The notes under the pieces were generated by a model. The model ran no database searches, was not told where the DNA came from, and saw only the letters and a list, made by a program, of their open reading frames with translations. Made by a program: the position numbers and the translations under genes. A stretch of 35,541 bases of DNA from Nitrosomonadaceae bacterium (GTDB taxonomy: Bacteria > Pseudomonadota > Gammaproteobacteria > Burkholderiales > Nitrosomonadaceae): NCBI GenBank assembly GCA_919902515.1, contig CAKKRD010000045.1:1-35541 (forward strand). The letters are read 5' to 3'. Positions 8,196-16,232 of the stretch are shown here, piece by piece (position 1 is the first letter of the stretch; every line of letters starts with the position of its first letter).

Positions 8196-9192
8196 TACGC
8201 ATATCCGTCTTGCGCATGGCAATGGTGGCAGTTACATGCGCGAACTGATCGAGACCCTGTTTGCACGTCATCTTGCCAATCCGCTGCTTGATGTGCAGAC
8301 GGATGCGGCTGCATTGCCCGCGATGGAAGGGGTGGTGATGATAACAACCGATGGTTTTACCGTGCAGCCGCTGGAGTTTCCGGGCGGCACTATCGGTTCG
8401 CTGGCGGTGCATGGCACAGTAAACGATCTCGCAGTGTCGGGAGCGGTGCCGCATTATCTGACACTCAATGCATTCATTGAGGAAGGTTTCGAAATCGCCA
8501 AACTGGAACGCATTGTCATCAGCCTTGCTGCAGCCGCGCGTGAGGCAAAGGTGGTAGTGGTGGCAGGCGATACCAAGGTGGTTCCACGCGGCGAAGGCGG
8601 CGGCCTCTATCTCGCTGCTACCGGTGTTGGCACCCGGCCCCGGCATCTGCAACTTGGAATGGATCGGGTGCAGTCCGGCGATGCGATCCTGGTAAGCGGA
8701 CCAGTGGGAGATCACGGCATTGCCGTGATGCTGGCGCGCGAGCAGTTCGGTCTGCGCGGCGATCTGCTGTCGGATGCAGCAAGTGTGCTGCCTTTGACGC
8801 AGGCACTGACTGCGCTTGCTGGTTTGCGTTTCATGCGCGACCCGACGCGCGGCGGACTCGCCACGGTGATGCATGAAATCTGCCGCGCCACCGGCCTGGA
8901 AGTGAGGTTGAATCAAACTGCGATTCCGGTGCGCGGGCAAGTGGCGGCGGTATGCGAGATGTTAGGCTATGACCCAATGTTCCTGGCATGCGAAGGGCGG
9001 GTAGTGGCAGTGGTGGAGGCGGCGCAGGCAGCCGCGGCATTGACGCGATTACAGGCACTGCCGCAGGGGCGCGAAGCTGCGATCATCGGCAGTGTCCACG
9101 CAGGACGTGCGCATGTGGTATTGCAAACTGAACTGGGCGGCGAGCGCATTCTGGAAGAGCTGGAAGATGACCCGCTGCCGCGGATATGCTAA
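8188..9192 (+). CDS. hypE: HypE, dehydratase forming the protein thiocyanate
   Basis: PurM-like ATPase that dehydrates its carbamoylated C-terminal cysteine to a thiocyanate, then donates cyanide to iron on HypCD. The N-terminus has the typical LAHGNGG, the middle VVVAGDTKVVPRG and the DPTRGGLATVMHEI block. The protein ends in Pro-Arg-Ile-Cys, so the essential terminal cysteine is present. It is 334 residues long. The start ATG lies inside the end of hypF. A gap of 85 bases before hoxF holds a candidate promoter. Confidence 0.95.
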   Translation: MDDTHIRLAHGNGGSYMRELIETLFARHLANPLLDVQTDAAALPAMEGVVMITTDGFTVQPLEFPGGTIGSLAVHGTVNDLAVSGAVPHYLTLNAFIEEGFEIAKLERIVISLAAAAREAKVVVVAGDTKVVPRGEGGGLYLAATGVGTRPRHLQLGMDRVQSGDAILVSGPVGDHGIAVMLAREQFGLRGDLLSDAASVLPLTQALTALAGLRFMRDPTRGGLATVMHEICRATGLEVRLNQTAIPVRGQVAAVCEMLGYDPMFLACEGRVVAVVEAAQAAAALTRLQALPQGREAAIIGSVHAGRAHVVLQTELGGERILEELEDDPLPRIC

Positions 9193-9219
9193 TGGTTTAC
9201 TGCTGGTGCATCTATTAGT

Positions 9220-9248
9220 TTGGCGGCAAGGCATAACGCACATATACT
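9220..9248 (+). promoter_or_regulatory. Candidate sigma70 promoter before hoxF
   Basis: TTGGCG at 9220-9225 and TATACT at 9243-9248 are separated by exactly 17 bases. Transcription would start near 9255, about 22 bases before the preferred hoxF start codon, with GGAG inside the short leader. It would let the structural hox genes be expressed independently of the hyp genes. Seen by eye only. Confidence 0.45.
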
Positions 9249-9277
9249 GACACTATGCCATGGCGGAGAACGGTTCT

Positions 9278-11071
9278 ATGGAACCTCACGAGTTTCCTCA
9301 GATCGAACAGCAACTCGCACCCGTGTTCGAGCGGCACGGGCGTGAGGCACACTGGCTGCTGCAAATTCTGCGCGAGGCGCAGGAAATATTTCACTTCATT
9401 CCTTCTGCGGCGATCACCTGCATTGCCGCCCATCTCGGCGTGCCGAGAACGCGTGTGGAAGGCGTGGCCGGTTTCTATTCTTTCCTGTCGCTCAAGCCGG
9501 TAGGCGAATACCGCGTCCTGTTTTCCGACAATGTCACCGACCAGATGCAAGGCAACCCGGAATTGATGCGATATTTCTGCCACAAGCTGTGGCTGGAGCC
9601 GGGCAAGGTATCGGAAGACAATCTGCTGAGCGTGGACAGCACTTCCTGCACCGGCATGTGCGATCAGGGACCGGCAGCGCTGGTCAATGGCTGGCCGCTT
9701 ACCAACCTGGATCACGAGCGGCTTGATCTGATCGCAGAGTTGATCCGTGGCAGGAAACCTGTTTGCGACTGGCCACCCATGTTGTTCGAGGTCAAGGACA
9801 ATATCCGCCGCTCCGGCACATTATTGGGCGAACCTTTCGCATCCGGTGCTGCGATCAGGGCGACATTGGCCAGGAGCAGCGCTGCGACGCTGCTGGAGAT
9901 GGAAGCATCCGGCCTGCGCGGGCGTGGCGGTGCGGGTTTTTCCGTCGCCAGGAAATGGTCGATGTGCCGCGTTTCTCCGGGTGAGAAGCATTACATCGTG
10001 TGCAATGCCGACGAAGGCGAGCCGGGCACTTTCAAGGATCGCGTACTGCTGAATAGCTACGCCGATCTGGTATGCGAAGGTATGACCGTCGGCGCACGGA
10101 TAATCGGTGCAACCAAAGGATTCCTGTATTTGCGCGGCGAGTACTGCTACCTGCTGCACAAACTGGAACAGGCGCTGGCGCAGCGGCGAGTAGCCGGTTT
10201 ATTGGGCAGAAATATCCTGGGCGAGACAGGTTTTGATTTCGATATTGAAATCCATCTCGGCGCCGGTGCCTATATCTGCGGTGAAGAATCGGCACTGATC
10301 GAGTCGCTCGAAGGCAAGCGCGGCCGCCCGCGCAATCGTCCACCGTTCCCGGTGACCCACGGTTACCTCGACCAGCCCACGGTGGTGGATAACGTGGAAA
10401 CCCTGGCCTGCGCCGCCAGAATCGCGGCACAGGGCGGTGAGTGGTTCGCAGCCATGGGTACGGCGCAATCCAGCGGCAGCAAAATTCTCAGCATTGCCGG
10501 TGATTGTGCCAGACCGGGTATTTACGAATACCCGTTTGGCGTCACATTGCACGAAATCCTCGACGACTGTGGTGCGGAAGATCCCTACGCGGTTCAAGTG
10601 AGCGGACCTTCCGGTATCCTAGTTTCATCGAAGGAATTCGGACGCTGCATTTCCTTTGAGGACCTGCCTACCGCAGGAGCGTTCACCGTGTTCAAGCGCG
10701 GGCGCGACTTGCTGCAGATCGTACAGAATTTTGTCCACTTTTTTGCCCATGAAAGCTGCGGCTTCTGCACCCCGTGCCGCGTGGGAACGCAGTTGCAGAA
10801 AAAGATCGTGGATAAAATAGCAAATGGTCACGGTACGGCCTACGACCTGGAGGAGTTGAAGCAGCTTGGCCACATCATGCAAACCATGAGCCACTGCGGG
10901 CTGGGGCACACTGCGCCGAATCCGGTACTGGACATGCTGAAAAAGTTTCCCGATGCCTATCAGCACAAGCTGAAGGACTTGGCATTCGAACCGGCTTTTG
11001 ACCTGGACGGGGCGTTGGAGACCGCGCGCAACATCACCGGCAGGGATGACGCATGGGCGCACCTGCCATGA
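9278..11071 (+). CDS. hoxF: HoxF, NADH-binding diaphorase subunit of soluble hydrogenase
   Basis: Flavoprotein of the NAD-reducing hydrogenase, fusing NuoE-like and NuoF-like parts as in the Ralstonia eutropha enzyme. Residues 1-150 are the NuoE-like domain; the NuoF-like part has the NADH-binding GRGGAGF (205-211), the FMN-site GAGAYICGEES (328-338) and the [4Fe-4S] site C484, C487, C490, C530. In the NuoE-like domain I see C124 and C128 (CTGMC) but only one upstream candidate, C101, so the second cysteine of the usual first pair is missing. The start at 9278 is preferred over ATG 9260 because GGAG is nine bases upstream; it gives 597 residues. Its stop overlaps hoxU (ATGA). Transfers electrons between NAD(H) and HoxU. 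Confidence 0.94.
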   Translation: MEPHEFPQIEQQLAPVFERHGREAHWLLQILREAQEIFHFIPSAAITCIAAHLGVPRTRVEGVAGFYSFLSLKPVGEYRVLFSDNVTDQMQGNPELMRYFCHKLWLEPGKVSEDNLLSVDSTSCTGMCDQGPAALVNGWPLTNLDHERLDLIAELIRGRKPVCDWPPMLFEVKDNIRRSGTLLGEPFASGAAIRATLARSSAATLLEMEASGLRGRGGAGFSVARKWSMCRVSPGEKHYIVCNADEGEPGTFKDRVLLNSYADLVCEGMTVGARIIGATKGFLYLRGEYCYLLHKLEQALAQRRVAGLLGRNILGETGFDFDIEIHLGAGAYICGEESALIESLEGKRGRPRNRPPFPVTHGYLDQPTVVDNVETLACAARIAAQGGEWFAAMGTAQSSGSKILSIAGDCARPGIYEYPFGVTLHEILDDCGAEDPYAVQVSGPSGILVSSKEFGRCISFEDLPTAGAFTVFKRGRDLLQIVQNFVHFFAHESCGFCTPCRVGTQLQKKIVDKIANGHGTAYDLEELKQLGHIMQTMSHCGLGHTAPNPVLDMLKKFPDAYQHKLKDLAFEPAFDLDGALETARNITGRDDAWAHLP

Positions 11072-11775
11072 GCAAGACCATTACGATCGATGGAAAAAAC
11101 GTGCCGTTCAGCGATGGCCAGACCATCATGGACGCTGCGCTGGCGGCCGGGGTGTATATTCCACACCTGTGCCATAATCCGCAATTCGAGCCACACGGCA
11201 GTTGCAAGCTGTGCGTGGTAAGCGTCAACGGTCGCAACATGACTTCCTGCACCATGCCGGCTGCGGAGGATATGGTGGTGGCAAACAATACGCCCGAACT
11301 CAACAGTGACCGCAAGGCGCTGGTGCAGATGCTGTTCGTGGAAGGCAACCATATCTGTCCGGCATGTGAAGCATCGGGTAATTGCCAGTTGCAGGCGGCG
11401 GCTTATTATCTGGATATGCTGAGTCCGCATTACACGCACTTCTATCAGCCGCGCGCAGTGGATGCGTCGCACCCCGAAATTTTTCTCGACCTCAACCGCT
11501 GCATCCTGTGCGAGTTATGCGTGCGCGCCAGCCGCGAAGTTGACGGCAAGAATGTGTTTGGCATTTCCGGGCGCGGTATCGGTACGCGTCTGGTGGTGAA
11601 TGCCGCGAGCGGCAGACTGGGCGATACCAATTTCGCTGCAACCGACAAGGCTGCGCATGTCTGCCCTACCGGCGCGATTCTGATCAAGCGCCAGGGCTAC
11701 AGGATACCCATAGGCCAGCGCACATTCGATCACAAGAACATCAGCGAAGTGCAGATGGAACCGGATCATGAATGA
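11068..11775 (+). CDS. hoxU: HoxU, electron-transfer subunit of the diaphorase
   Basis: NuoG-N-terminus-like iron-sulfur protein linking HoxF to HoxY. Visible cluster sites: a plant-type [2Fe-2S] site (C35, C46, C49, C61), a His/Cys3 [4Fe-4S] site (H95, C97, C100, C106) and a further [4Fe-4S] site (C145, C148, C151 with C199). The start at 11068 overlaps the hoxF stop by four bases and gives 235 residues, matching known HoxU; an in-frame ATG at 11053 would add five residues. It overlaps hoxY by eight bases. Confidence 0.94.
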   Translation: MSKTITIDGKNVPFSDGQTIMDAALAAGVYIPHLCHNPQFEPHGSCKLCVVSVNGRNMTSCTMPAAEDMVVANNTPELNSDRKALVQMLFVEGNHICPACEASGNCQLQAAAYYLDMLSPHYTHFYQPRAVDASHPEIFLDLNRCILCELCVRASREVDGKNVFGISGRGIGTRLVVNAASGRLGDTNFAATDKAAHVCPTGAILIKRQGYRIPIGQRTFDHKNISEVQMEPDHE

Positions 11776-12313
11776 GAAACGGAAAATCCGGCTGGCAACC
11801 TGTTCGCTGGCTGGCTGTTTCGGCTGCCATATGTCTTTGCTGGATATCGACGAGAAACTGTTCGATCTTCTGGGTATGGTCGAATTCGACCGCACGCCGT
11901 TCACCGACATCAAGCGCTGCGGGCCATGCGATATCGGCATCGTCGAAGGTGGTGTGAGCAATGCCGAGAACGTGCATGTGCTCAAGGAATTCCGCAAAAA
12001 CTGCAAGGTGCTGGTGGCGATCGGCGCCTGCGCCATCACGGGTGGAGTGCCTGCGCTGCGCAACAACATTGATCTGTGGGACTGCTTTCAGGAAGTGTAT
12101 TTGTACGAGGGCGGGCTGGAAGGAAACCAGATTCCCAACGACCCCGAACTGCCATTGCCGTTCGACAAGGTGTATCCCGTCTACGAAGTGGTCAAAGTGG
12201 ACTACTTCCTGCCGGGCTGTCCGCCGTCTGCCGATATGATCTGGAAGTTTCTCACCGATCTGATTGAAGGCAGGGAACCGAAGCTGGATTACGAGATGCT
12301 GCGTTATGATTAG
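11768..12313 (+). CDS. hoxY: HoxY, small subunit of NAD-reducing [NiFe] hydrogenase
   Basis: Carries the single proximal [4Fe-4S] cluster next to the active site in HoxH. The ligands are visible as C17 and C20 (CFGC), C88 (GACAITGG) and C151 (LPGCPP). At 181 residues it lacks the second domain with medial and distal clusters found in membrane-bound uptake hydrogenases, and it has no twin-arginine signal, so the enzyme is cytoplasmic. This is the group 3d (bidirectional, NAD-linked) architecture. An eight-base gap separates it from hoxH. Confidence 0.94.
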   Translation: MNEKRKIRLATCSLAGCFGCHMSLLDIDEKLFDLLGMVEFDRTPFTDIKRCGPCDIGIVEGGVSNAENVHVLKEFRKNCKVLVAIGACAITGGVPALRNNIDLWDCFQEVYLYEGGLEGNQIPNDPELPLPFDKVYPVYEVVKVDYFLPGCPPSADMIWKFLTDLIEGREPKLDYEMLRYD

Positions 12314-12321
12314 GTTTTCTG

Positions 12322-13803
12322 ATGACTTTTAACTTGGAAACTGCCGCCCATCCTGAGAACCTGAAACGGATCGTGATTGAACCGGTTACCAGGGTGGAGG
12401 GCCATGGCAAAGTTACCCTATTGCTGGACGAAGACAATCGCGTGCATCAGGCGCGCTTCCACATAGTCGAATTCCGCGGCTTCGAAAAATTCGTCCAGGG
12501 CCGTCCTTTCTGGGAAGTGCCGGTGCTGGTGCAGCGACTCTGCGGCATTTGTCCGGTGAGTCATAACCTGGCAGCTTGCAAGGCAATGGACATGATTATC
12601 GGCGCAACGGTTCCTGCCGCTGCCGACAAGCTGCGCCGCCTGATGCATATGGGGCAGATACTGCAATCCCATGCCCTGCATTTTTTTCACCTGTCTGCGC
12701 CGGATCTGCTGTTTGGTTTCGATGCGGCTGTAGGAAAACGCAACATTGCCGGCCTGGCGGCGGCTTATCCCGATATCGCCAGACAGGGTGTGGCGCTGCG
12801 CAGGTATGGCCAGGAAGTCATTCGCCTCACCAGCGGCAAACGCGTGCATGGCACCGGCGTCATCTCCGGCGGCATGAACAAGAACCTGTCGCGCGATGAG
12901 TGCGATTATTTACTCAAGGAAATAGAACAGGTCATCGCCTGGAGCCAAGCGGCGGTGGAACTGATCAAAGCGATCTACCGCGAGCGTCCGGATTTTCATA
13001 ACAGCTTTGGTTCTTACCGCTCCAGCTTCATGAGCCTGGTGCGGGCTGACGGCGCCCTGGATCTGTATCATGGCGGCCTGCGTGCCAGGGATGAGCATGG
13101 CCAGACCATTTTCGACCATGTGGATTACACTCATTACTGGGACTATATACACGAGGAAGTGAAGTCCTGGTCCTACATGAAATTCCCGTTCATCCGTGCG
13201 CGCGGCCGGGAACAAGGCTGGTATCGGGTCGGCCCATTGGCGCGCATCAATAATTGTGACTTCATTCCGACCCAGCGGGCGGAAGCAGAGCGCAAGATTT
13301 TCAAGGAATTCGGCGGCGGCAGCGCCACCCAGGCCACTCTCGCCTATCACTGGGCGCGCATGATCGAGATGCTGCATGCCGCCGAAGCGATACAGGAATT
13401 GCTGCACGACCCCGATCTGCAGAGTGATGATCTGGTGAGTAGCGGGGAGCGGCAGTTGCGCGGCGTTGGTGTGATCGAAGCACCGCGCGGCACATTGATC
13501 CACCACTACCGTATCAACGAAGACGAGCAGATCGTGCGCGCCAATCTGATCGTTGCCACCACCCACAATAACCAGGCCATGAATGAAGCGGTGCGGCAGG
13601 TGGCGCTGCAATATCTGGATGGCCAGCAGATCACCGAAGGCCTGCTCAACCACATCGAAGTGGCGATCCGCGCGTTTGATCCGTGTCTTTCCTGCGCTAC
13701 TCATGCCCTCGGCAAAATGCCGCTGGAGGTGGAGTTGCTGGATGCGGCAGGGACATTGATTCAGCGCTTGATCAAGGATTCCGACGGACGGCATAGAACT
13801 TGA
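12322..13803 (+). CDS. hoxH: HoxH, large catalytic subunit of NAD-reducing [NiFe] hydrogenase
   Basis: Contains the Ni-Fe active site. The four cysteine ligands are in RLCGICPVSH (C74, C77) and DPCLSCATH (C455, C458). A 32-residue tail beginning Ala-Leu-Gly follows His461; it is the extension removed by the maturation protease after nickel insertion, presumably by the adjacent HoxW. The total of 493 residues agrees with group 3d large subunits. The TTGA at its end starts hoxW. All catalytic residues checked are present, so the enzyme should be functional. Confidence 0.95.
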   Translation: MTFNLETAAHPENLKRIVIEPVTRVEGHGKVTLLLDEDNRVHQARFHIVEFRGFEKFVQGRPFWEVPVLVQRLCGICPVSHNLAACKAMDMIIGATVPAAADKLRRLMHMGQILQSHALHFFHLSAPDLLFGFDAAVGKRNIAGLAAAYPDIARQGVALRRYGQEVIRLTSGKRVHGTGVISGGMNKNLSRDECDYLLKEIEQVIAWSQAAVELIKAIYRERPDFHNSFGSYRSSFMSLVRADGALDLYHGGLRARDEHGQTIFDHVDYTHYWDYIHEEVKSWSYMKFPFIRARGREQGWYRVGPLARINNCDFIPTQRAEAERKIFKEFGGGSATQATLAYHWARMIEMLHAAEAIQELLHDPDLQSDDLVSSGERQLRGVGVIEAPRGTLIHHYRINEDEQIVRANLIVATTHNNQAMNEAVRQVALQYLDGQQITEGLLNHIEVAIRAFDPCLSCATHALGKMPLEVELLDAAGTLIQRLIKDSDGRHRT

Positions 13804-14276
13804 TTGCACCGCTGCTGATTTTTGCTTACGGTAACCCCAGCCGCGGCGATGATGCGCTCGGGCCTTTGCTGCTCGAACGTCTGCAAGCGCTAAATCTTCC
13901 GCATGTCGAAACGCTCACCGACTTTCAGTTGCAGGTGGAGCATGCATTTGATCTGCAGGGCCGGGAACGGGTTCTGTTCATTGACGCGAGCATTTCCTGC
14001 ACAGTGCCTTATGCGATTTCTCGTCTCTCGGCACACAAAGACACAAGCTACACTACCCATGTCATGAGTCCGATGGCAGTGCTGCATGTTTATCGGGAAC
14101 TCTACGGAGAACCGCCTCCTGCCTATCTTCTGCAGGTGCGCGGGGAATGCTTTGAACTGGGCGCAGCGCTAAGCGTGGCCGCGGCTGCCAATCTAGAGGT
14201 GTGCTTTGACCTGTTGCAAAAGCTCTGTACCAAATCCGATTCTCAGGAATGGGAACGGCTTGCGCATTCACATTGA
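13800..14276 (+). CDS. hoxW: HoxW, hydrogenase maturation endopeptidase
   Basis: HybD/HycI-family protease that clips the C-terminal tail of HoxH. The N-terminus has the family motif GNPSRGDDALGP, whose aspartate senses nickel, and FIDAS follows as the second acidic site. A TTG start is proposed because it overlaps the hoxH stop (TTGA) and puts the motif at the normal distance from the N-terminus; 158 residues is the usual size. It is the last plus-strand gene of the hydrogenase operon and ends seven bases from the convergent hupE stop. Confidence 0.9.
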   Translation: MIAPLLIFAYGNPSRGDDALGPLLLERLQALNLPHVETLTDFQLQVEHAFDLQGRERVLFIDASISCTVPYAISRLSAHKDTSYTTHVMSPMAVLHVYRELYGEPPPAYLLQVRGECFELGAALSVAAAANLEVCFDLLQKLCTKSDSQEWERLAHSH

Positions 14277-14283
14277 TCCCAAG

Positions 14284-14868
14284 CTAAATGGTCGATAGCA
14301 GCCACATACCGCTGGCGGCGATGACGGCGCCCAGTGTTTGCGGCAGATGCACGAAACGGACGCGGGTGGCGATGCCGGTCACGATGCCGGCAAGATGGAG
14401 TGCTACGGTTGTGGCAAGAAATCCCAACGCGTATGCTTCCGGCTCAACAGCCCCGAACATTTCCAGTCCATGCGCATAGCCATGGAGAAACCCGAATAAC
14501 GCCGTGATCGCAACGCTGAGCCGTGCTGGAAGCTTCAGCGAGAGTGCGATGACAATTCCCAGTACCAATACCGAAGCGGCTATGCCGGATTCAATCAGCG
14601 GCAGAAACGGATAAATCAGCGCGCACTTTGCACCGGCCGCCATCATCAACATGAAAGCGGCAGGCAACAGCCATATTTTGCGGCCGCCGTTTTGTGCTGC
14701 CCACAGACCCACGGCAACCATCGCGAGCATGTGATCAAACCCGCTGAACGGATGCATCAGGCCGACAGCCAATCCGGAAACATCATGACCGGGGTGGGCG
14801 AAGGCAGCATTGCCAATGCCAAGCAGAATGAACGCAGTCAGAAACTGTGTGGCCGGTTTTCGTATCAC
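14284..14868 (-). CDS. hupE: HupE/UreJ-family nickel permease
   Basis: Inner-membrane protein expected to import Ni2+ for the hydrogenase. It has an N-terminal signal-like segment ending Ala-Phe-Ala before HPGHD, then about six hydrophobic spans. Family motifs are HPGHD, HPFSGFDHMLAM and FGFLHGYAHG, which supply metal-binding histidines. The start is a GTG with GAGAA upstream; 194 residues is normal. It is transcribed toward the hox operon, so it has its own promoter, not clearly identified. Confidence 0.9.
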   Translation of the reverse strand: MIRKPATQFLTAFILLGIGNAAFAHPGHDVSGLAVGLMHPFSGFDHMLAMVAVGLWAAQNGGRKIWLLPAAFMLMMAAGAKCALIYPFLPLIESGIAASVLVLGIVIALSLKLPARLSVAITALFGFLHGYAHGLEMFGAVEPEAYALGFLATTVALHLAGIVTGIATRVRFVHLPQTLGAVIAASGMWLLSTI

Positions 14869-15080
14869 GATTCTCGTCTTCTGCGGGTTTGAGTATTAAC
14901 GGCAACAATAGCTTTCATTTCAATTGTAGTCTACATCATGCAGATGTTGAGGCTGCCGAATAACCCAGATTTCTCTGCCTTGCTGCCGAGTATCAAAAGC
15001 CAAGGAAAGGGTCGCCGTGCAGAGGACATCGACTACTACATATTTTGATTCGATATAGTGTACGGGAACGAAACTACGGA

Positions 15081-15108
15081 TTGCGTCTTATATTCGAACA
15101 GGTATAAT
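15081..15108 (+). promoter_or_regulatory. Candidate promoter of the toxin-antitoxin pair
   Basis: TTGCGT at 15081-15086 and a consensus TATAAT at 15103-15108 are 16 bases apart. A second TATAAT at 15114-15119 runs into the toxin ATG. With the first box, transcription would begin near 15115, only about three bases before the toxin start codon. Confidence 0.5.
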
Positions 15109-15117
15109 TTGCGTATA

Positions 15118-15483
15118 ATGAACCCGTCAGAAAAAACAGTTGTGTGGGTGGGAAGCAGCAAGAAAGACCTGCTTGCTTTGCCTACTGATGTTCGTAGGTT
15201 TTTCGGACATGCTTTGGACTTTGCTCAGCGCGGTGAGCGGCATGATGCCGCCAAGGTGCTTAAGGGTTTTAGTGGGGCGGGTGTGTTGGAAATAGTTGAG
15301 ACCGGCCAAGGCGGTACATATCGGGCGGTTTACACGGTGAAGTTCAAGGAGGCAGTTTTCGTGCTGCATGTGTTTCAGAAGAAGAGTAAGCGTGGCATTG
15401 CGACACCCAAACCGGATATGGACATCATTCGCGAGCACTTGAAAGTCGCGGAAATACTTGCAAAGGAGATGCGTAATGAATAA
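15118..15483 (+). CDS. HigB/RelE-superfamily toxin (phage Gp49-like)
   Basis: A 121-residue basic protein of the Gp49-like HigB family, ribosome-dependent mRNA interferases. Visible marks are the LPTDVRRFFGHALDFAQRGE helix pair, the strand pair around YRAVYTV and VFVLHVFQKKSKRG, and a C-terminal helix. The start ATG at 15118 is preferred over an upstream in-frame codon because the protein then begins just before the fold and just after the promoter. No Shine-Dalgarno sequence precedes it. It overlaps the antitoxin gene by eight bases. Toxin-first order is typical for higBA. Confidence 0.85.
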   Translation: MNPSEKTVVWVGSSKKDLLALPTDVRRFFGHALDFAQRGERHDAAKVLKGFSGAGVLEIVETGQGGTYRAVYTVKFKEAVFVLHVFQKKSKRGIATPKPDMDIIREHLKVAEILAKEMRNE

Positions 15484-15811
15484 GCGAAAAATTGGTGGCA
15501 TTGAAGTTGAAGTGAGTTCCGGCAATGTGTTTGCTGACCTCGGCTTGCCCGACCCGGACAAATTGAAAATCAAATCCGGCCTCGTGATTGAAATCACCAA
15601 GGCTGTGCGTGAACTTGGACTGTCGCAAGAAGAAGCTGGAAGACGTATGGGATTGCCTCAGCCCAAAGTGTCCGGACTCTTTCGTGGCGACTTTGCCAAC
15701 GTATCAGAACGTAAGCTCATGGATTGCTTGAATCGACTGGGCTACGACATCGAAATCAAGGTTAAGCGCGCTGGCGAGCCAGTCGGTCACCTCATGTTGG
15801 CATTGGCTTGA
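15476..15811 (+). CDS. XRE-family antitoxin (HigA-like)
   Basis: 111-residue helix-turn-helix protein partnering the upstream toxin. The HTH lies around LGLSQEEAGRRMGLPQPKVSG, followed by DFANVSERKLMDCLNRLG, as in HTH antitoxins of the HTH_37 type. It should neutralise the toxin and repress the shared promoter. AAAGGAG seven bases upstream fixes the ATG at 15476 rather than a TTG at 15458. The good ribosome site here contrasts with the absent one for the toxin. Confidence 0.87.
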   Translation: MNKRKIGGIEVEVSSGNVFADLGLPDPDKLKIKSGLVIEITKAVRELGLSQEEAGRRMGLPQPKVSGLFRGDFANVSERKLMDCLNRLGYDIEIKVKRAGEPVGHLMLALA

Positions 15812-16232
15812 TCGAAGGCAATACATCACTGGTGCATAACTGTTGAAGCTGTGGAAAAACCCCTGACGAAAAATCGGAGCCGCAAGGGTAAGATGAAAAT
15901 CTGGCAAAGAACAGAACCTAATGTGCTCTCTCTATATCGCCCTGCATGTGAGTCGGCAGCAAGACTGTGAGGAAAGCTGCGAACGAGCGCCCCCTGCCAG
16001 ATCCAGCCTATCCAACCTAGGTAACACAGCTTGGGGTAATATGACATAGTCACCCCCAATTCACGCGGGAAAATTCATCTTGTCCCTGTCCTTTTCTTCC
16101 CTGTTTCTGCTGCTGGCTCGCGGCTGCCATTGTAGCAACCATTTACAGCCATCCAGCAGAGTAGAATCAATAATATCCTGTCATGCAGTGACTGCAAGAT
16201 CAGCAGGCTCGTTTGGTGCTATTCTGAATGTC
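15812..16232 (+). other. 421-bp region without a convincing gene upstream of nrdJ
   Basis: No supported coding sequence. An open frame continuous with nrdJ runs from 16080, but its first 51 residues do not look like RNR. There is a weak inverted pair TTGGGG (16031) and CCCCAA (16054). Because nrdJ is B12-dependent I looked for cobalamin riboswitch hallmarks on the plus strand and did not find the usual conserved core. The region may be an untranslated leader with its promoter. Confidence 0.4.

Noticed and set aside
12910-13809. Minus-strand open frame of 299 codons inside hoxH
   Set aside because: hoxH is intact with all active-site cysteines; the antisense translation is not protein-like.
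15945-16000. GAGGAAAG and ACTGTGAG resembling pieces of RNase P RNA or a cobalamin riboswitch
   Set aside because: Only isolated short matches; the rest of either conserved core is absent.
16031-16059. Inverted pair TTGGGG/CCCCAA
   Set aside because: Six-base arms with a 17-base loop are too weak to call a terminator.
16080-16232. Upstream extension of the nrdJ frame
   Set aside because: The 51 added residues are unlike RNR N-termini; the first ATG before family similarity is at 16233.
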